Below, one piece after another: positions 17,546-29,176 of a stretch of DNA of 64,000 bases. Below the pieces are notes generated by a model. It made no database searches. It was not told the origin of the DNA and saw nothing but the letters and a program-made list of their open reading frames with translations. The stretch comes from Staphylococcus cornubiensis. Its GTDB lineage: Bacteria; Bacillota; Bacilli; Staphylococcales; Staphylococcaceae. How positions within the stretch are numbered: position 1 is the stretch's first letter; every line of letters begins with the position of its first letter. Both the position numbers and the translations under genes were made by a program. The DNA lies in NCBI RefSeq assembly GCF_900183575.1, contig NZ_FXUZ01000005.1:120456-184455 (forward strand). Reading direction: 5' to 3'.

Positions 17546-19420
17546 TTATTTCACCCTTTGAATTTTGCCTTGCTCTAAGTAGACTAATAAGATAGAAATA
17601 TCAGCCGGATTCACACCTGAAATACGTGACGCTTGTGCGATATTTAACGGTTTGACTTCCGCTAATTTTTCACGCGCTTCTGTTGCAAGACTGTCGATTT
17701 TACTGTAATCCAAGTCTTCCGGAATTTTCTTTTGTTCCATACGTTTCACTTTATCCACTTGTTGCAATGATTTCGTGATATAACCTTCATATTTCGTTTG
17801 AATTTCAACTTGTTCTTCAACATCTGCTGGCAATTGATGGTCTTCTTCTAAAATTTCAATAATTGTGTCATACGTCATTTCTGGACGACGCAACAATTCT
17901 TTCGCCAAAATACCATCTTTAAGACGAGAACCACCCTTTTCTTCAATAATTTGTTGCACACGCTCACTTGGTTTAACACGAATTTGTTCTAAACGTGCGA
18001 TTTCATCAGTGATTTGTTGACGCTTCGTATTAAATCGTTCGTAACGTTCATCAGAAATTAAGCCTAATTCGTGACCTAAGTCTGTTAAACGTAAATCTGC
18101 ATTATCATGGCGTAATAACAAACGATATTCCGCACGAGATGTGAGTAAACGATACGGTTCATTCGTCCCTTTCGTCACAAGGTCATCAATTAATACACCG
18201 ATGTATGCGTCTGAACGACGTAAAATCGTTTCTTCCTTACCTAACACACGTGCTGCAGCATTAATCCCGGCCATTAAACCTTGACCTGCCGCTTCTTCAT
18301 AACCCGATGTTCCGTTAATTTGACCCGCTGTATAAAGATTTTTAATCATTTTCGTTTCAAGCGTTGGCCATAATTGTGTTGGTACGAGTGCATCATATTC
18401 AATCGCATAACCTGCACGCATCATATCCGCTTTCTCTAAACCAGGAATCGTCGCTAACATTTGACGTTGTACTTCTTCAGGTAAGCTTGTTGACAATCCT
18501 TGTACGTAAACTTCATTCGTATTACGCCCTTCTGGTTCAAGGAAAAGTTGATGTCTTGGCTTATCATTAAAACGTACGAACTTGTCTTCAATTGATGGGC
18601 AATAACGTGGACCTGTCCCTTTAATCATACCTGAGTACATCGCGGATAAATGTAAGTTATCATCAATCACTTGGTGTGTTTCGCCATTCGTATACGTTAA
18701 CCAACATGGCAGCTGGTCTAAAATATATTCCGTCGTATCATAACTGAATGCACGGCCCACATCATCACCAGGTTGAATTTCTGTTTTACTGTAATCAATT
18801 GTTTTGGCGTTCACACGTGGTGGTGTTCCCGTTTTGAAACGTACGACTTCAAATCCGATTTCACGTAAATGGTCGGCAAGTGTCACAGATGGTAATTGAT
18901 GATTTGGACCACTTGAATATTTCAAATTACCTAGAATGATTTCACCGCGTAAAAATGTACCTGTCGTTAAAATAACAGCTTTTGCGCGATATTCTGTACC
19001 GATATTCGTACGCACACCTTTCACTTCGCCGTCTTCAATAATCAGTTCATCTACCATTCCTTGCATGACTTCTAAGTTATCTTCATCTTCTAATACACGT
19101 TTCATTTCTTGTTGATACAGCACTTTATCCGCTTGAGCACGTAATGCACGAACAGCTGGACCTTTCCCTGTATTCAACATACGCATTTGAATATGTGTTT
19201 TATCGATCGTTTTCGCCATTTGTCCACCGAGCGCGTCGATTTCACGTACGACAATCCCTTTCGCTGGTCCCCCTACTGACGGGTTACATGGCATAAATGC
19301 GATATTATCTAAATTGATTGTGAGCATGAGTGTATGTGCACCACGTCGCGCTGATGCAAGTCCAGCTTCGATACCGGAATGTCCAGCACCCACTACAATC
19401 ACGTCGAATGATTTTACCAT
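17546..19420 (-). CDS. mnmG: tRNA uridine-34 carboxymethylaminomethyl modification enzyme MnmG (GidA)
   Basis: FAD enzyme that with MnmE makes cmnm5U34 in tRNAs. The 624-residue protein (family 625-630) has the dinucleotide-binding [17 protein letters not shown] at the N-terminus, the MnmG signatures [14 protein letters not shown] and [17 protein letters not shown], and the C-terminal helical MnmE-binding region ending [24 protein letters not shown]. The ATG at 19420 has GGAGG eight bases upstream; the frame open to 19435 includes that site, so I reject the longer start. It lies 18 bases after mnmE. Confidence 0.97.
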   Translation of the reverse strand: MVKSFDVIVVGAGHSGIEAGLASARRGAHTLMLTINLDNIAFMPCNPSVGGPAKGIVVREIDALGGQMAKTIDKTHIQMRMLNTGKGPAVRALRAQADKVLYQQEMKRVLEDEDNLEVMQGMVDELIIEDGEVKGVRTNIGTEYRAKAVILTTGTFLRGEIILGNLKYSSGPNHQLPSVTLADHLREIGFEVVRFKTGTPPRVNAKTIDYSKTEIQPGDDVGRAFSYDTTEYILDQLPCWLTYTNGETHQVIDDNLHLSAMYSGMIKGTGPRYCPSIEDKFVRFNDKPRHQLFLEPEGRNTNEVYVQGLSTSLPEEVQRQMLATIPGLEKADMMRAGYAIEYDALVPTQLWPTLETKMIKNLYTAGQINGTSGYEEAAGQGLMAGINAAARVLGKEETILRRSDAYIGVLIDDLVTKGTNEPYRLLTSRAEYRLLLRHDNADLRLTDLGHELGLISDERYERFNTKRQQITDEIARLEQIRVKPSERVQQIIEEKGGSRLKDGILAKELLRRPEMTYDTIIEILEEDHQLPADVEEQVEIQTKYEGYITKSLQQVDKVKRMEQKKIPEDLDYSKIDSLATEAREKLAEVKPLNIAQASRISGVNPADISILLVYLEQGKIQRVK

Positions 19421-19438
19421 TTCGTTAACCTCCAAAAA

Positions 19439-20821
19439 TTATTTTCCGAGACAGAACTGACTAAATAGTTGATCAATCAATTCTTCACTTGCGGATTCAC
19501 CTATAATTTCACCTAATATTTCCCATGTGCGCGTTAAGTCAATTTGTACCATATCCATTGGGACACCCATTTCCGCAGCATCAATCGCATCTTGAATCGC
19601 ATTTTTAGCTTGCTTTAATAATGAAATATGGCGTGAATTAGAAACGTATGTCATATCTTGGCTCTGTACTTCTCCGCCAAAGAATAAATCACGTATTTGT
19701 ATTTCTAACTCATCTATCCCTTGTTGTTGGAGCATCGATGTTTGGATGATTGGCATATCCCCAACCATTGCTTCTACTTCTGCAATGTCTAAGCGTTGTT
19801 CTAAATCAGTTTTATTAATAATGACAATCGCATCTTCGTTTTTGATGACTTCATATAATTTGCGATCGTCTTCCGTTAATGGTTCGTTATAGTTTAATAC
19901 GAATAAGATTAAATCTGCTTCACTTAAAGCTTTACGCGAGCGTTCAACACCGATACGTTCGACAATATCTTCTGTTTCTCGAATTCCCGCTGTATCGACA
20001 AGCCTTAACGGTACACCGCGGACATTGACATATTCCTCGAGCACATCACGCGTTGTCCCAGCAACTTCTGTTACAATCGCCTTGTTATCTTGAATGAGAT
20101 TGTTCAGCATGGAAGACTTCCCGACGTTCGGTTTACCGACAATCACCGTAGATAAACCTTCCCGCATAATTTTACCTTGTACACCAGTGTCGAGTAACTT
20201 TTGAATCTGTTGTTTAATCTCTTGTGAACGTTCTAATAAAAATTCCGTTGTCGCATCTTCTACATCATCATATTCAGGATAATCGATATTCACTTCGACT
20301 TGTGCTAAAATCTCCAAAATCGATTGACGTTGACGTTTAATTAAGTCACTCAAACGCCCTTCAATTTGATTCATGGCTACTTTAGACGCCCGGTCAGTCT
20401 TAGAACGAATAAAATCCATGACCGCTTCAGCCTGTGATAAATCGATACGACCATTTAAGAAAGCACGCTTCGTATATTCACCTGGTTCAGCCATTCTTGC
20501 GCCGTACGTCATTGTTAATTCAAGTACACGATTAATTGTTAAAATACCACCGTGACAGTTAATCTCAACGATATCTTCTCGTGTAAATGTACGTGGTGCA
20601 CGTAATACTGAGACCATGACCTCTTCAACAATTTCTTCAGTTTCCGGATCGATAATATGACCATAGTTAATCGTATGTGTCGGAACATCTTTTAATAGAT
20701 GCTTCCCTTTATAAAGCTTATCTGCAATTTCGACCGCGTCATGACCTGATAAGCGGACAATACCGATTGCCCCTTCCCCCATTGGTGTTGATATACTTGT
20801 TATCGTATCAAGTTGTTCCAC
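19439..20821 (-). CDS. mnmE: tRNA modification GTPase MnmE (TrmE)
   Basis: A 460-residue partner of MnmG. The N-terminal tetrahydrofolate-binding domain ([22 protein letters not shown]) is followed by a helical region and an inserted Ras-like G domain with G1 [13 protein letters not shown]3 DTAGIRET and G4 NKTD. The C-terminus carries the invariant FCLGK, whose cysteine is functionally required. A GGGAGG site precedes the ATG. It begins the run mnmE-mnmG-rsmG-noc on the minus strand. Confidence 0.97.
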   Translation of the reverse strand: MEQLDTITSISTPMGEGAIGIVRLSGHDAVEIADKLYKGKHLLKDVPTHTINYGHIIDPETEEIVEEVMVSVLRAPRTFTREDIVEINCHGGILTINRVLELTMTYGARMAEPGEYTKRAFLNGRIDLSQAEAVMDFIRSKTDRASKVAMNQIEGRLSDLIKRQRQSILEILAQVEVNIDYPEYDDVEDATTEFLLERSQEIKQQIQKLLDTGVQGKIMREGLSTVIVGKPNVGKSSMLNNLIQDNKAIVTEVAGTTRDVLEEYVNVRGVPLRLVDTAGIRETEDIVERIGVERSRKALSEADLILFVLNYNEPLTEDDRKLYEVIKNEDAIVIINKTDLEQRLDIAEVEAMVGDMPIIQTSMLQQQGIDELEIQIRDLFFGGEVQSQDMTYVSNSRHISLLKQAKNAIQDAIDAAEMGVPMDMVQIDLTRTWEILGEIIGESASEELIDQLFSQFCLGK

Positions 20822-20946
20822 GATTTACGTACCTCCCTTTAACACAATATTCCTTTTCATATTGTAAAATGATTCTCAATGTATTGCGAATCACATGTTT
20901 TTAATTGCGGTATTTAATGTAGATTTTCTTTTTTCATTATTAGAAG

Positions 20947-20988
20947 TTAGACTTCGGTTTGTCTGAAGTCACACAAACCGAAGTCTAA
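20947..20988. repeat. Perfect 16-bp hairpin between rnpA and mnmE
   Basis: Arms TTAGACTTCGGTTTGT and ACAAACCGAAGTCTAA are perfectly complementary with a 10-base loop that itself repeats CTGAAGTC. On the minus strand it lies a few bases after the rnpA stop. It has no U-run, so it could be a processing or stabilising stem or a Rho-type pause rather than a simple terminator. Confidence 0.85.
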
Positions 20989-20995
20989 ATCTCCC

Positions 20996-21343
20996 CTACT
21001 TTATTCGTTTGTTAAAGACCTTCGCAATTTTCAAAACATGTTCTAAACTTTTTTGTATTTCAGCTGTAGACATCGTCGCAGCAGGAAACCTCGCTATCAC
21101 AATAATATCTTTTGGCAAAAAGTCTTCTTTATGCACTTTAAAGCACTCTCTAATGCTTCTTTTAATTCGATTTCGAGTTACAGCGTTCCCTAATTTTTTA
21201 GAGACGCTAATGCCTAGTCTAAAATGTGCTAACTCCTGAGTTTCATAAGTATAGACGACAAATTGGCGATTGGCTACAGATTTACCTTTACGATAAATCA
21301 ATTGAAAGTCAGCATTTTTTTTAATTCGGTATGCTTTTTCCAT
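20996..21343 (-). CDS. rnpA: Ribonuclease P protein component
   Basis: The protein subunit of RNase P, which with RnpB RNA trims the 5' end of tRNA precursors. The 115-residue length is typical. It starts MEKAYRIKKNADFQLIYRKGKS and contains the RNR signature GISVSKKLGNAVTRNRIKRSIRECF. It lies 175 bases after rpmH on the same strand, with a terminator-like hairpin in between. Confidence 0.97.
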   Translation of the reverse strand: MEKAYRIKKNADFQLIYRKGKSVANRQFVVYTYETQELAHFRLGISVSKKLGNAVTRNRIKRSIRECFKVHKEDFLPKDIIVIARFPAATMSTAEIQKSLEHVLKIAKVFNKRIK

Positions 21344-21485
21344 TGTACATCACTCGTCTTTCTTCAAAATGCCCAAAATAACGGGATGGTGATCAGGACA
21401 ACCACTCAAACTTTATCGTTTTTCATTCTTCCTCTTCAAATTCGTCACAATTGTCAAATCAAGAGCCATTCAATAGTCGTTAACT

Positions 21486-21517
21486 CAAAAAAAAGACCAC
21501 TGAATGAGTCAGTGATC
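21486..21517 (-). terminator. Terminator/attenuator between rpmH and rnpA
   Basis: On the minus strand GATCACTGA / TCAGTGGTC with loop CTCAT is followed by eight Ts, directly touching the rpmH stop. It would make rpmH mRNA far more abundant than rnpA. Confidence 0.88.
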
Positions 21518-21655
21518 TTATGCTGATAAAACTTTACGACCTTTACGACGACGACGAGCTAATACTTTACGGCCGTTTTTAGTGCTCATGCGTTTTCTGA
21601 AACCATGAACTTTACTATGTTTACGCTTATTTGGTTGATAAGTACGTTTTACCAT
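21518..21655 (-). CDS. rpmH: 50S ribosomal protein L34
   Basis: A 45-residue, very basic ribosomal protein: it starts [20 protein letters not shown] and ends [12 protein letters not shown], diagnostic for L34. GGAGG lies upstream of the ATG. As in nearly all bacteria it borders the origin and points away from dnaA. It heads the rpmH-rnpA-mnmE-mnmG-rsmG-noc run. Confidence 0.98.
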
Positions 21656-21793
21656 GCAAAACACCTCCATCTTCATTCATTCAATTATCTAAATACGTCA
21701 TTATAGATAAATTAAGTTAATTTCATTTTTAATAAGTTCAAAATAGATGTTTCTCTACTAAAATGAAATGTCTACATTTCAAGCAACTACTAC

Positions 21794-21822
21794 AATATAA
21801 CAAAATCAACTCTGTAAATCAA
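21794..21822 (-). promoter_or_regulatory. Probable rpmH promoter
   Basis: On the minus strand TTGATT and TATATT are separated by 17 bases, about 140 bases before the rpmH start. Confidence 0.6.
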
Positions 21823-21870
21823 GTGGCTTTTTTCATAATTCTTGATAAATACTGTTGAAAAGTTGTCCAC

Positions 21871-22166
21871 TTATTCACAGCCCAGGTGACTAAAATTGTG
21901 GATAACATTCTTATGTGCACAAGTTGTTCAAGATGATAACAACATATTCACAGCCGTTTGACATCCTCCTATGTGAAAAAGTATAATTGTGTGGATAAGT
22001 GGTGGAATCCCTTATTCTACATAGATTGAATACTATGTAATCATAACAAAAATGTTGTGAATAACTCACAAATGATTGATATTCATCCACAGCTTGTTAT
22101 TAAATTGTGGATAATTATTAACACCCTGTGATTAAAATCATTCACAGGTGGGGATATTGTGTATAA
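21871..22166. other. oriC: Replication origin, part 1: DnaA-box cluster upstream of dnaA
   Basis: Perfect DnaA boxes (TTATCCACA on the minus strand, read as TGTGGATAA) are at 21897-21905, 21990-21998 and 22106-22114. One-mismatch boxes are at 21871 (TTATTCACA), 22056 (TGTGAATAA), 22083 (TCATCCACA) and 22158 (TGTGTATAA). This is the incA/B-like half of a bipartite Gram-positive origin. Together with the boxes after dnaA it lets DnaA loop the region. Confidence 0.95.
21958..21987 (+). promoter_or_regulatory. dnaA promoter
   Basis: TTGACA (21958-21963) and TATAAT (21982-21987) with an 18-base spacer. A perfect DnaA box starts three bases downstream of the -10, so DnaA can repress its own transcription. 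Confidence 0.85.
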
Positions 22167-22199
22167 CAAAAATTTTTACTTAGGAAGATGGAGTTAAAA

Positions 22200-23543
22200 A
22201 TGTCAGAACAAGAAATTTGGGATAATGTTCTCAACTTATGTAAAGAAAATGTCACTACTGTTTCATATGACACTTGGCTCAAAGACACAACACTCTATGC
22301 TCTATCTAATGATGAAGCTGTTGTCATTGCGGCACAGCCTTTTATTGCGAATTGGCTCACTACAAACTATACAAAGCTCATTAAGCAATATTTAGAAGCT
22401 GTTACGCAACAAACAATTGATACAATTAAGTTCATTACTGAAGAGGATCTGCAAGAACTTAATGTTGCTTCGTCATCTCATCAATCAGGTCAAGCAACAC
22501 CTGTAGAGCCAGTTGTGTCAGGTGAGCAGTTCAATACAAACAACACTTTTGAGACGTTTGTCATTGGACCTGGTAACCGCTTCCCTCATGCTGCAAGTCT
22601 CGCTGTTGCGGAATCACCAGCAAATGCCTACAACCCACTCTTTATATATGGTGGCGTAGGTTTAGGGAAAACGCATCTGATGCACGCAATTGGGCATTAC
22701 GTGTTGGAAAATAATCCAGATGCAAAAGTGCTTTACACGTCAAGCGAAAAATTTACGAACGAATTCATTCAATCCATTCGAAACAACGATACTGAATCGT
22801 TCCGCGAAAAGTATCGTAACATCGATATTCTATTAATTGATGATATTCAATTCATTCAAAAGAAAGAACAAACGCAAGAAGAATTTTTCCACACTTTCAA
22901 CGATTTACATCAAAATAAAAAGCAAATCGTCATTTCTAGTGATCGCCCGCCGAAAGAAATTTCAACTTTAGAAGAACGTTTGAAATCACGCTTCCAATGG
23001 GGACTTATCGTGGATATTACACCGCCTGATTTCGAAACACGTATGGCGATTTTGCAGAAAAAAACTGAAGAAGAAAATCTCGATATTCCAATTGAGTCCT
23101 TAACTTACATTGCAAATCAGATTCAAACGAATATTCGTGAACTTGAGGGCGCATTGACACGTGTCTTAGCCTATTCAAAACTTCAAGGAAAACCCATCAC
23201 AACTGAATTGACTGCTGATGCTTTAAAAGATATTATCCAAGTGACTAAAACTAAAAAAATCACAATTCAAGATATCCAAAAAGTTGTGGGTGAATACTAT
23301 GGTGTGCGTATTGAAGACTTTGTTGCGAAAAAAAGAACGAAATCTATCGCATATCCGCGACAAATCGCAATGTATCTATCACGAGAGCTCACAGATTTTT
23401 CATTGCCTAAAATTGGGGAAGAATTTGGTGGTCGTGATCATACAACAGTTATCCATGCACATGATAAAATTAAAAAAGATATCGATAATGACCCAACTTT
23501 ACGACAAGAAATCGAAAGCTTAGAAAAAGATATCCGAAGCTGA
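22200..23543 (+). CDS. dnaA: Chromosomal replication initiator protein DnaA
   Basis: AAA+ initiator that binds oriC boxes and opens the duplex. The 447-residue protein starts [14 protein letters not shown] 22200 is preferred over 22188 because GGAG sits between them. Domain I is N-terminal, domain II is a short variable linker (about residues 85-115), domain III has Walker [10 protein letters not shown] and Walker B LLIDDIQF, and domain IV carries the DNA-binding signature [15 protein letters not shown]. It is flanked on both sides by DnaA boxes. The linker differs clearly from S. aureus, which supports a different species. Confidence 0.99.
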   Translation: MSEQEIWDNVLNLCKENVTTVSYDTWLKDTTLYALSNDEAVVIAAQPFIANWLTTNYTKLIKQYLEAVTQQTIDTIKFITEEDLQELNVASSSHQSGQATPVEPVVSGEQFNTNNTFETFVIGPGNRFPHAASLAVAESPANAYNPLFIYGGVGLGKTHLMHAIGHYVLENNPDAKVLYTSSEKFTNEFIQSIRNNDTESFREKYRNIDILLIDDIQFIQKKEQTQEEFFHTFNDLHQNKKQIVISSDRPPKEISTLEERLKSRFQWGLIVDITPPDFETRMAILQKKTEEENLDIPIESLTYIANQIQTNIRELEGALTRVLAYSKLQGKPITTELTADALKDIIQVTKTKKITIQDIQKVVGEYYGVRIEDFVAKKRTKSIAYPRQIAMYLSRELTDFSLPKIGEEFGGRDHTTVIHAHDKIKKDIDNDPTLRQEIESLEKDIRS

Positions 23544-23545
23544 TT

Positions 23546-23700
23546 TGTGGATAACGGGGAAAAGTTGTACACATGATGCACAAGTTATCCACATGTGCAT
23601 AACCTTTATTGATGCGCTTTTTTTCAAGTTATCCACTAATCCACAGCACCTATGACTATTATGACGAATTTAATTAATAACTATTAACTATATAAACGAC
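23546..23700. other. oriC: Replication origin, part 2: DnaA boxes and AT-rich unwinding region between dnaA and dnaN
   Basis: Perfect boxes are at 23546-23554 (minus) and 23585-23593 (plus); near-matches are at 23629 (TTATCCACT) and 23637 (TAATCCACA). A very AT-rich run (about 23655-23700, TTTAATTAATAACTATTAA and following) is the likely DNA-unwinding element, in the position where Gram-positive origins melt. Confidence 0.93.
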
Positions 23701-23716
23701 TGAAAGGAGTTTATAG

Positions 23717-24850
23717 ATGATGGAGTTTTCTATTCAAAGAGATTATTTTATCACTCAATTAAATGACACATTAAAAGCTATTTCACCAAGAGCAACATTA
23801 CCGATTTTAACAGGGATTAAAATAGACGCGACAAATGAAGGTATTGTTTTAACAGGATCTGATTCTGAGATCTCAATCGAAATCACAATTCCTAACCAAG
23901 TCGAAGGTGAAGAAATTATTCACGTGGTTGAACCAGGTTCAGTTGTATTACCAGGCCGCTTCTTTGTGGACATTATTAAAAAGTTACCAGGCAAAGAAGT
24001 TAAACTTTCAACAAACGAACAATTTCAAACATTAATCACTTCTGCACATTCTGAATTTAACTTAAGCGGACTTGACCCAGATCAATACCCACTGTTACCA
24101 CAAGTTTCTAGTGATGACGCGCTACAATTACCAGTTAAAGTGTTGAAAAACATTATTGCACAGACGAACTTTGCAGTGTCCACCTCAGAAACACGTCCAG
24201 TATTGACAGGTGTGAACTGGCTTATACAACAAAATGAATTAATATGCACAGCGACCGATTCACACCGCTTGGCTGTAAGAAAGTTAAAACTTGAAGAAGA
24301 GATTGAAGACAAAAATGTCATCATTCCTGGTAAAGCATTAGCAGAGTTAAACAAAATTATGACAGACAGCGAAGACCACATTGATATTTTCTTCGCATCG
24401 AACCAAGTTTTATTTAGAGTAGGCAATGTTAACTTCATTTCACGTTTATTAGAGGGGCATTATCCAGATACATCTCGTTTATTCCCTGAAAACTACGAAA
24501 TTAAGTTAGGGCTCAATAACTCTGAGTTTTACCATGCGATTGATCGTGCGTCATTACTTGCGCGTGAAGGTGGCAACAATGTTATCAAATTAAGCACAGG
24601 TGATACGCAAATTGAATTATCTTCTACATCGCCAGAAATTGGTACGGTAAAAGAAGAAGTGACTGCAAATGAAGTTGAAGGTGGCAATTTGAAAATTTCT
24701 TTCAACTCGAAATACATGATGGACGCATTAAAAGCAATCGATAACGAAGAAGTCGAAGTAGAATTTTTCGGAACGATGAAACCATTTATTTTAAAACCAA
24801 AAGATGACGATACTGTCACTCAACTTATTTTACCAATCCGTACGTATTAA
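23717..24850 (+). CDS. dnaN: DNA polymerase III beta sliding clamp
   Basis: The 377-residue clamp forms a dimeric ring that tethers polymerases to DNA. It starts M(M)EFSIQRDYFITQLNDTLKAISPRATLPILTG and ends with the conserved QLILPIRTY, both typical. AAAGGAGT precedes the first ATG; a second ATG follows immediately, so the true start may be 23720. It sits just after the second half of oriC and is followed by a strong terminator. Confidence 0.98.
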   Translation: MMEFSIQRDYFITQLNDTLKAISPRATLPILTGIKIDATNEGIVLTGSDSEISIEITIPNQVEGEEIIHVVEPGSVVLPGRFFVDIIKKLPGKEVKLSTNEQFQTLITSAHSEFNLSGLDPDQYPLLPQVSSDDALQLPVKVLKNIIAQTNFAVSTSETRPVLTGVNWLIQQNELICTATDSHRLAVRKLKLEEEIEDKNVIIPGKALAELNKIMTDSEDHIDIFFASNQVLFRVGNVNFISRLLEGHYPDTSRLFPENYEIKLGLNNSEFYHAIDRASLLAREGGNNVIKLSTGDTQIELSSTSPEIGTVKEEVTANEVEGGNLKISFNSKYMMDALKAIDNEEVEVEFFGTMKPFILKPKDDDTVTQLILPIRTY

Positions 24851-24866
24851 ATCGGTACGACGTTAT

Positions 24867-24902
24867 AAAAAAGCAGTTGGCTATCAAACCAACTGCTTTT
24901 TT
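24867..24902 (+). terminator. dnaN terminator
   Basis: AAAAAAGCAGTTGG / CCAACTGCTTTTTT with a short loop CTATCAAA. It separates dnaN from the inserted thioredoxin-fold gene. Confidence 0.92.
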
Positions 24903-25035
24903 GTTGTCACCGTTTAAAGTGTTGCAAAAAAATGACAAAATTTTTAAAGTCATTTGCGGAACTTACACGTGTAATTATTCAAAGTGAGTTAACTTTAGTA
25001 TAATTAACTTAACTCAAAAATGGAGGAATGAACCT

Positions 25036-25725
25036 ATGTTAAAGAAAAATAAATGGTTGGTTGTATTCATTGTTGTAGCACTTGTCGTAGTTGTCACTCT
25101 CAGCTTTGCCACTTTCAAAACATCGAACAAATCAAATGGCGGATCAGGAGAATCACTTGCAGCAGAAACTAAAAAGCAACCTACACAAGGTAAAAAAGAT
25201 GCAAAAGTATTACTCGTAGAATTTGGTGACTTTAAATGCCCGTATTGTGGAGATTTTGAACGTAATATTAAACCGCAATTAGAAAAAGAATTTATCGACA
25301 ATAACAAAGTTGAATTTCGCTATGTCAATGTGTTAATCCACGGAGATGAATCTGAACTCGGCGCAAAAGCAGCTCTCGCGGTGAATCAATATGCCCCTGA
25401 AAAATATTGGAAGTTTCATCATGAACTTTTTGCACAACAACCTAAAAATAAAGATGATGTTGGAAGTCAGCATTGGTTAACAGACGATTTAATTCAAAAG
25501 CAATTACAAAAATTAGGTTTAAGTGAGCAAGAACGTAAACAAATTACAGCGGCTTATCGTGAAAAAAATGGCGAGATGGCTAAGCGTGCACAAGAAGATC
25601 ATACGTTAGCAAAAAAAGAAGAAGTGCCTTACGTACCAGCATTATATGTGAACGGTAAACAAATTGAAGATGAGACGGATTTTAACGCGATTAAAAAAGA
25701 AATCAACAAAGCACTTGAAGAATAA
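25036..25725 (+). CDS. Membrane-anchored DsbA-family thiol-disulfide oxidoreductase
   Basis: A 229-residue exported protein. The basic start MLKKNK and one hydrophobic helix (about residues 7-27) anchor or export it; a low-complexity linker (SNKSNGGSGES) leads to a DsbA-type thioredoxin fold. The active site is CPYC (residues 68-71) in the context EFGDFKCPYCGDFERN, and the cis-proline loop is in EEVPYVPALYVNGK. It resembles BdbD/DsbA-like disulfide oxidoreductases acting outside the membrane. TGGAGG precedes the ATG. Its place between dnaN and yaaA is unlike S. aureus, where those genes are neighbours; a BdbC-like partner is not seen here. Confidence 0.88.
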   Translation: MLKKNKWLVVFIVVALVVVVTLSFATFKTSNKSNGGSGESLAAETKKQPTQGKKDAKVLLVEFGDFKCPYCGDFERNIKPQLEKEFIDNNKVEFRYVNVLIHGDESELGAKAALAVNQYAPEKYWKFHHELFAQQPKNKDDVGSQHWLTDDLIQKQLQKLGLSEQERKQITAAYREKNGEMAKRAQEDHTLAKKEEVPYVPALYVNGKQIEDETDFNAIKKEINKALEE

Positions 25726-25757
25726 AATCGCAATTCATCATTTGAGTCAGAACGAGA

Positions 25758-25773
25758 TGTTCCACATGAAACT
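25758..25773 (+). promoter_or_regulatory. parS-like chromosome partition site
   Basis: TGTTCCACATGAAACT matches the ParB/Spo0J site consensus TGTTNCACGTGAAACA at 13 of the 15 fixed positions. It lies about 3.7 kb from the origin, where parS sites normally cluster, in a gap between genes. Confidence 0.6.
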
Positions 25774-25844
25774 TTTAGGTGAAAAATCCTTTCTAGAGCA
25801 TGAAATTTTCGCAATAAAAATGTATAATATATAGGTGAGCAAAT

Positions 25845-26080
25845 ATGAATGGAGTGATGAATTTGGCTGAGGAAGTAATCGTTGATGGCGCACTGACTTT
25901 AGGACAATTTTTAAATTATGAAGGCATTATTGAATCTGGGGGCCAAGCAAAATGGTTCTTAAGCGAATATGAGGTCTTCTTAAATGGCGAATTGGAAACG
26001 CGTCGTGGCAAGAAGTTGCAAGATGGCGATCAATTAGACATTCCTGAAGTAGGTTCATACATCGTTAAATTCGGTGAGCA

Positions 26081-26084
<4 letters not shown>
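25845..26084 (+). CDS. yaaA: S4-domain RNA-binding protein YaaA
   Basis: A small RNA-binding protein of the YaaA group encoded next to recF in Firmicutes. The S4 signature [48 protein letters not shown] is nearly complete. Up to 79 residues if ATG 25845 is used; the homologue in S. aureus begins close to the AEEVIVDG part, so ATG 25857 or TTG 25863, with GGAG upstream, are also possible. Its stop overlaps the recF start (ATGA), showing translational coupling. Confidence 0.9.
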
Positions 26085-29141
<3,057 letters not shown>

Positions 29142-29176
29142 AATGAGAATTGGAAAATGAGAAGGAGGATATCTTG

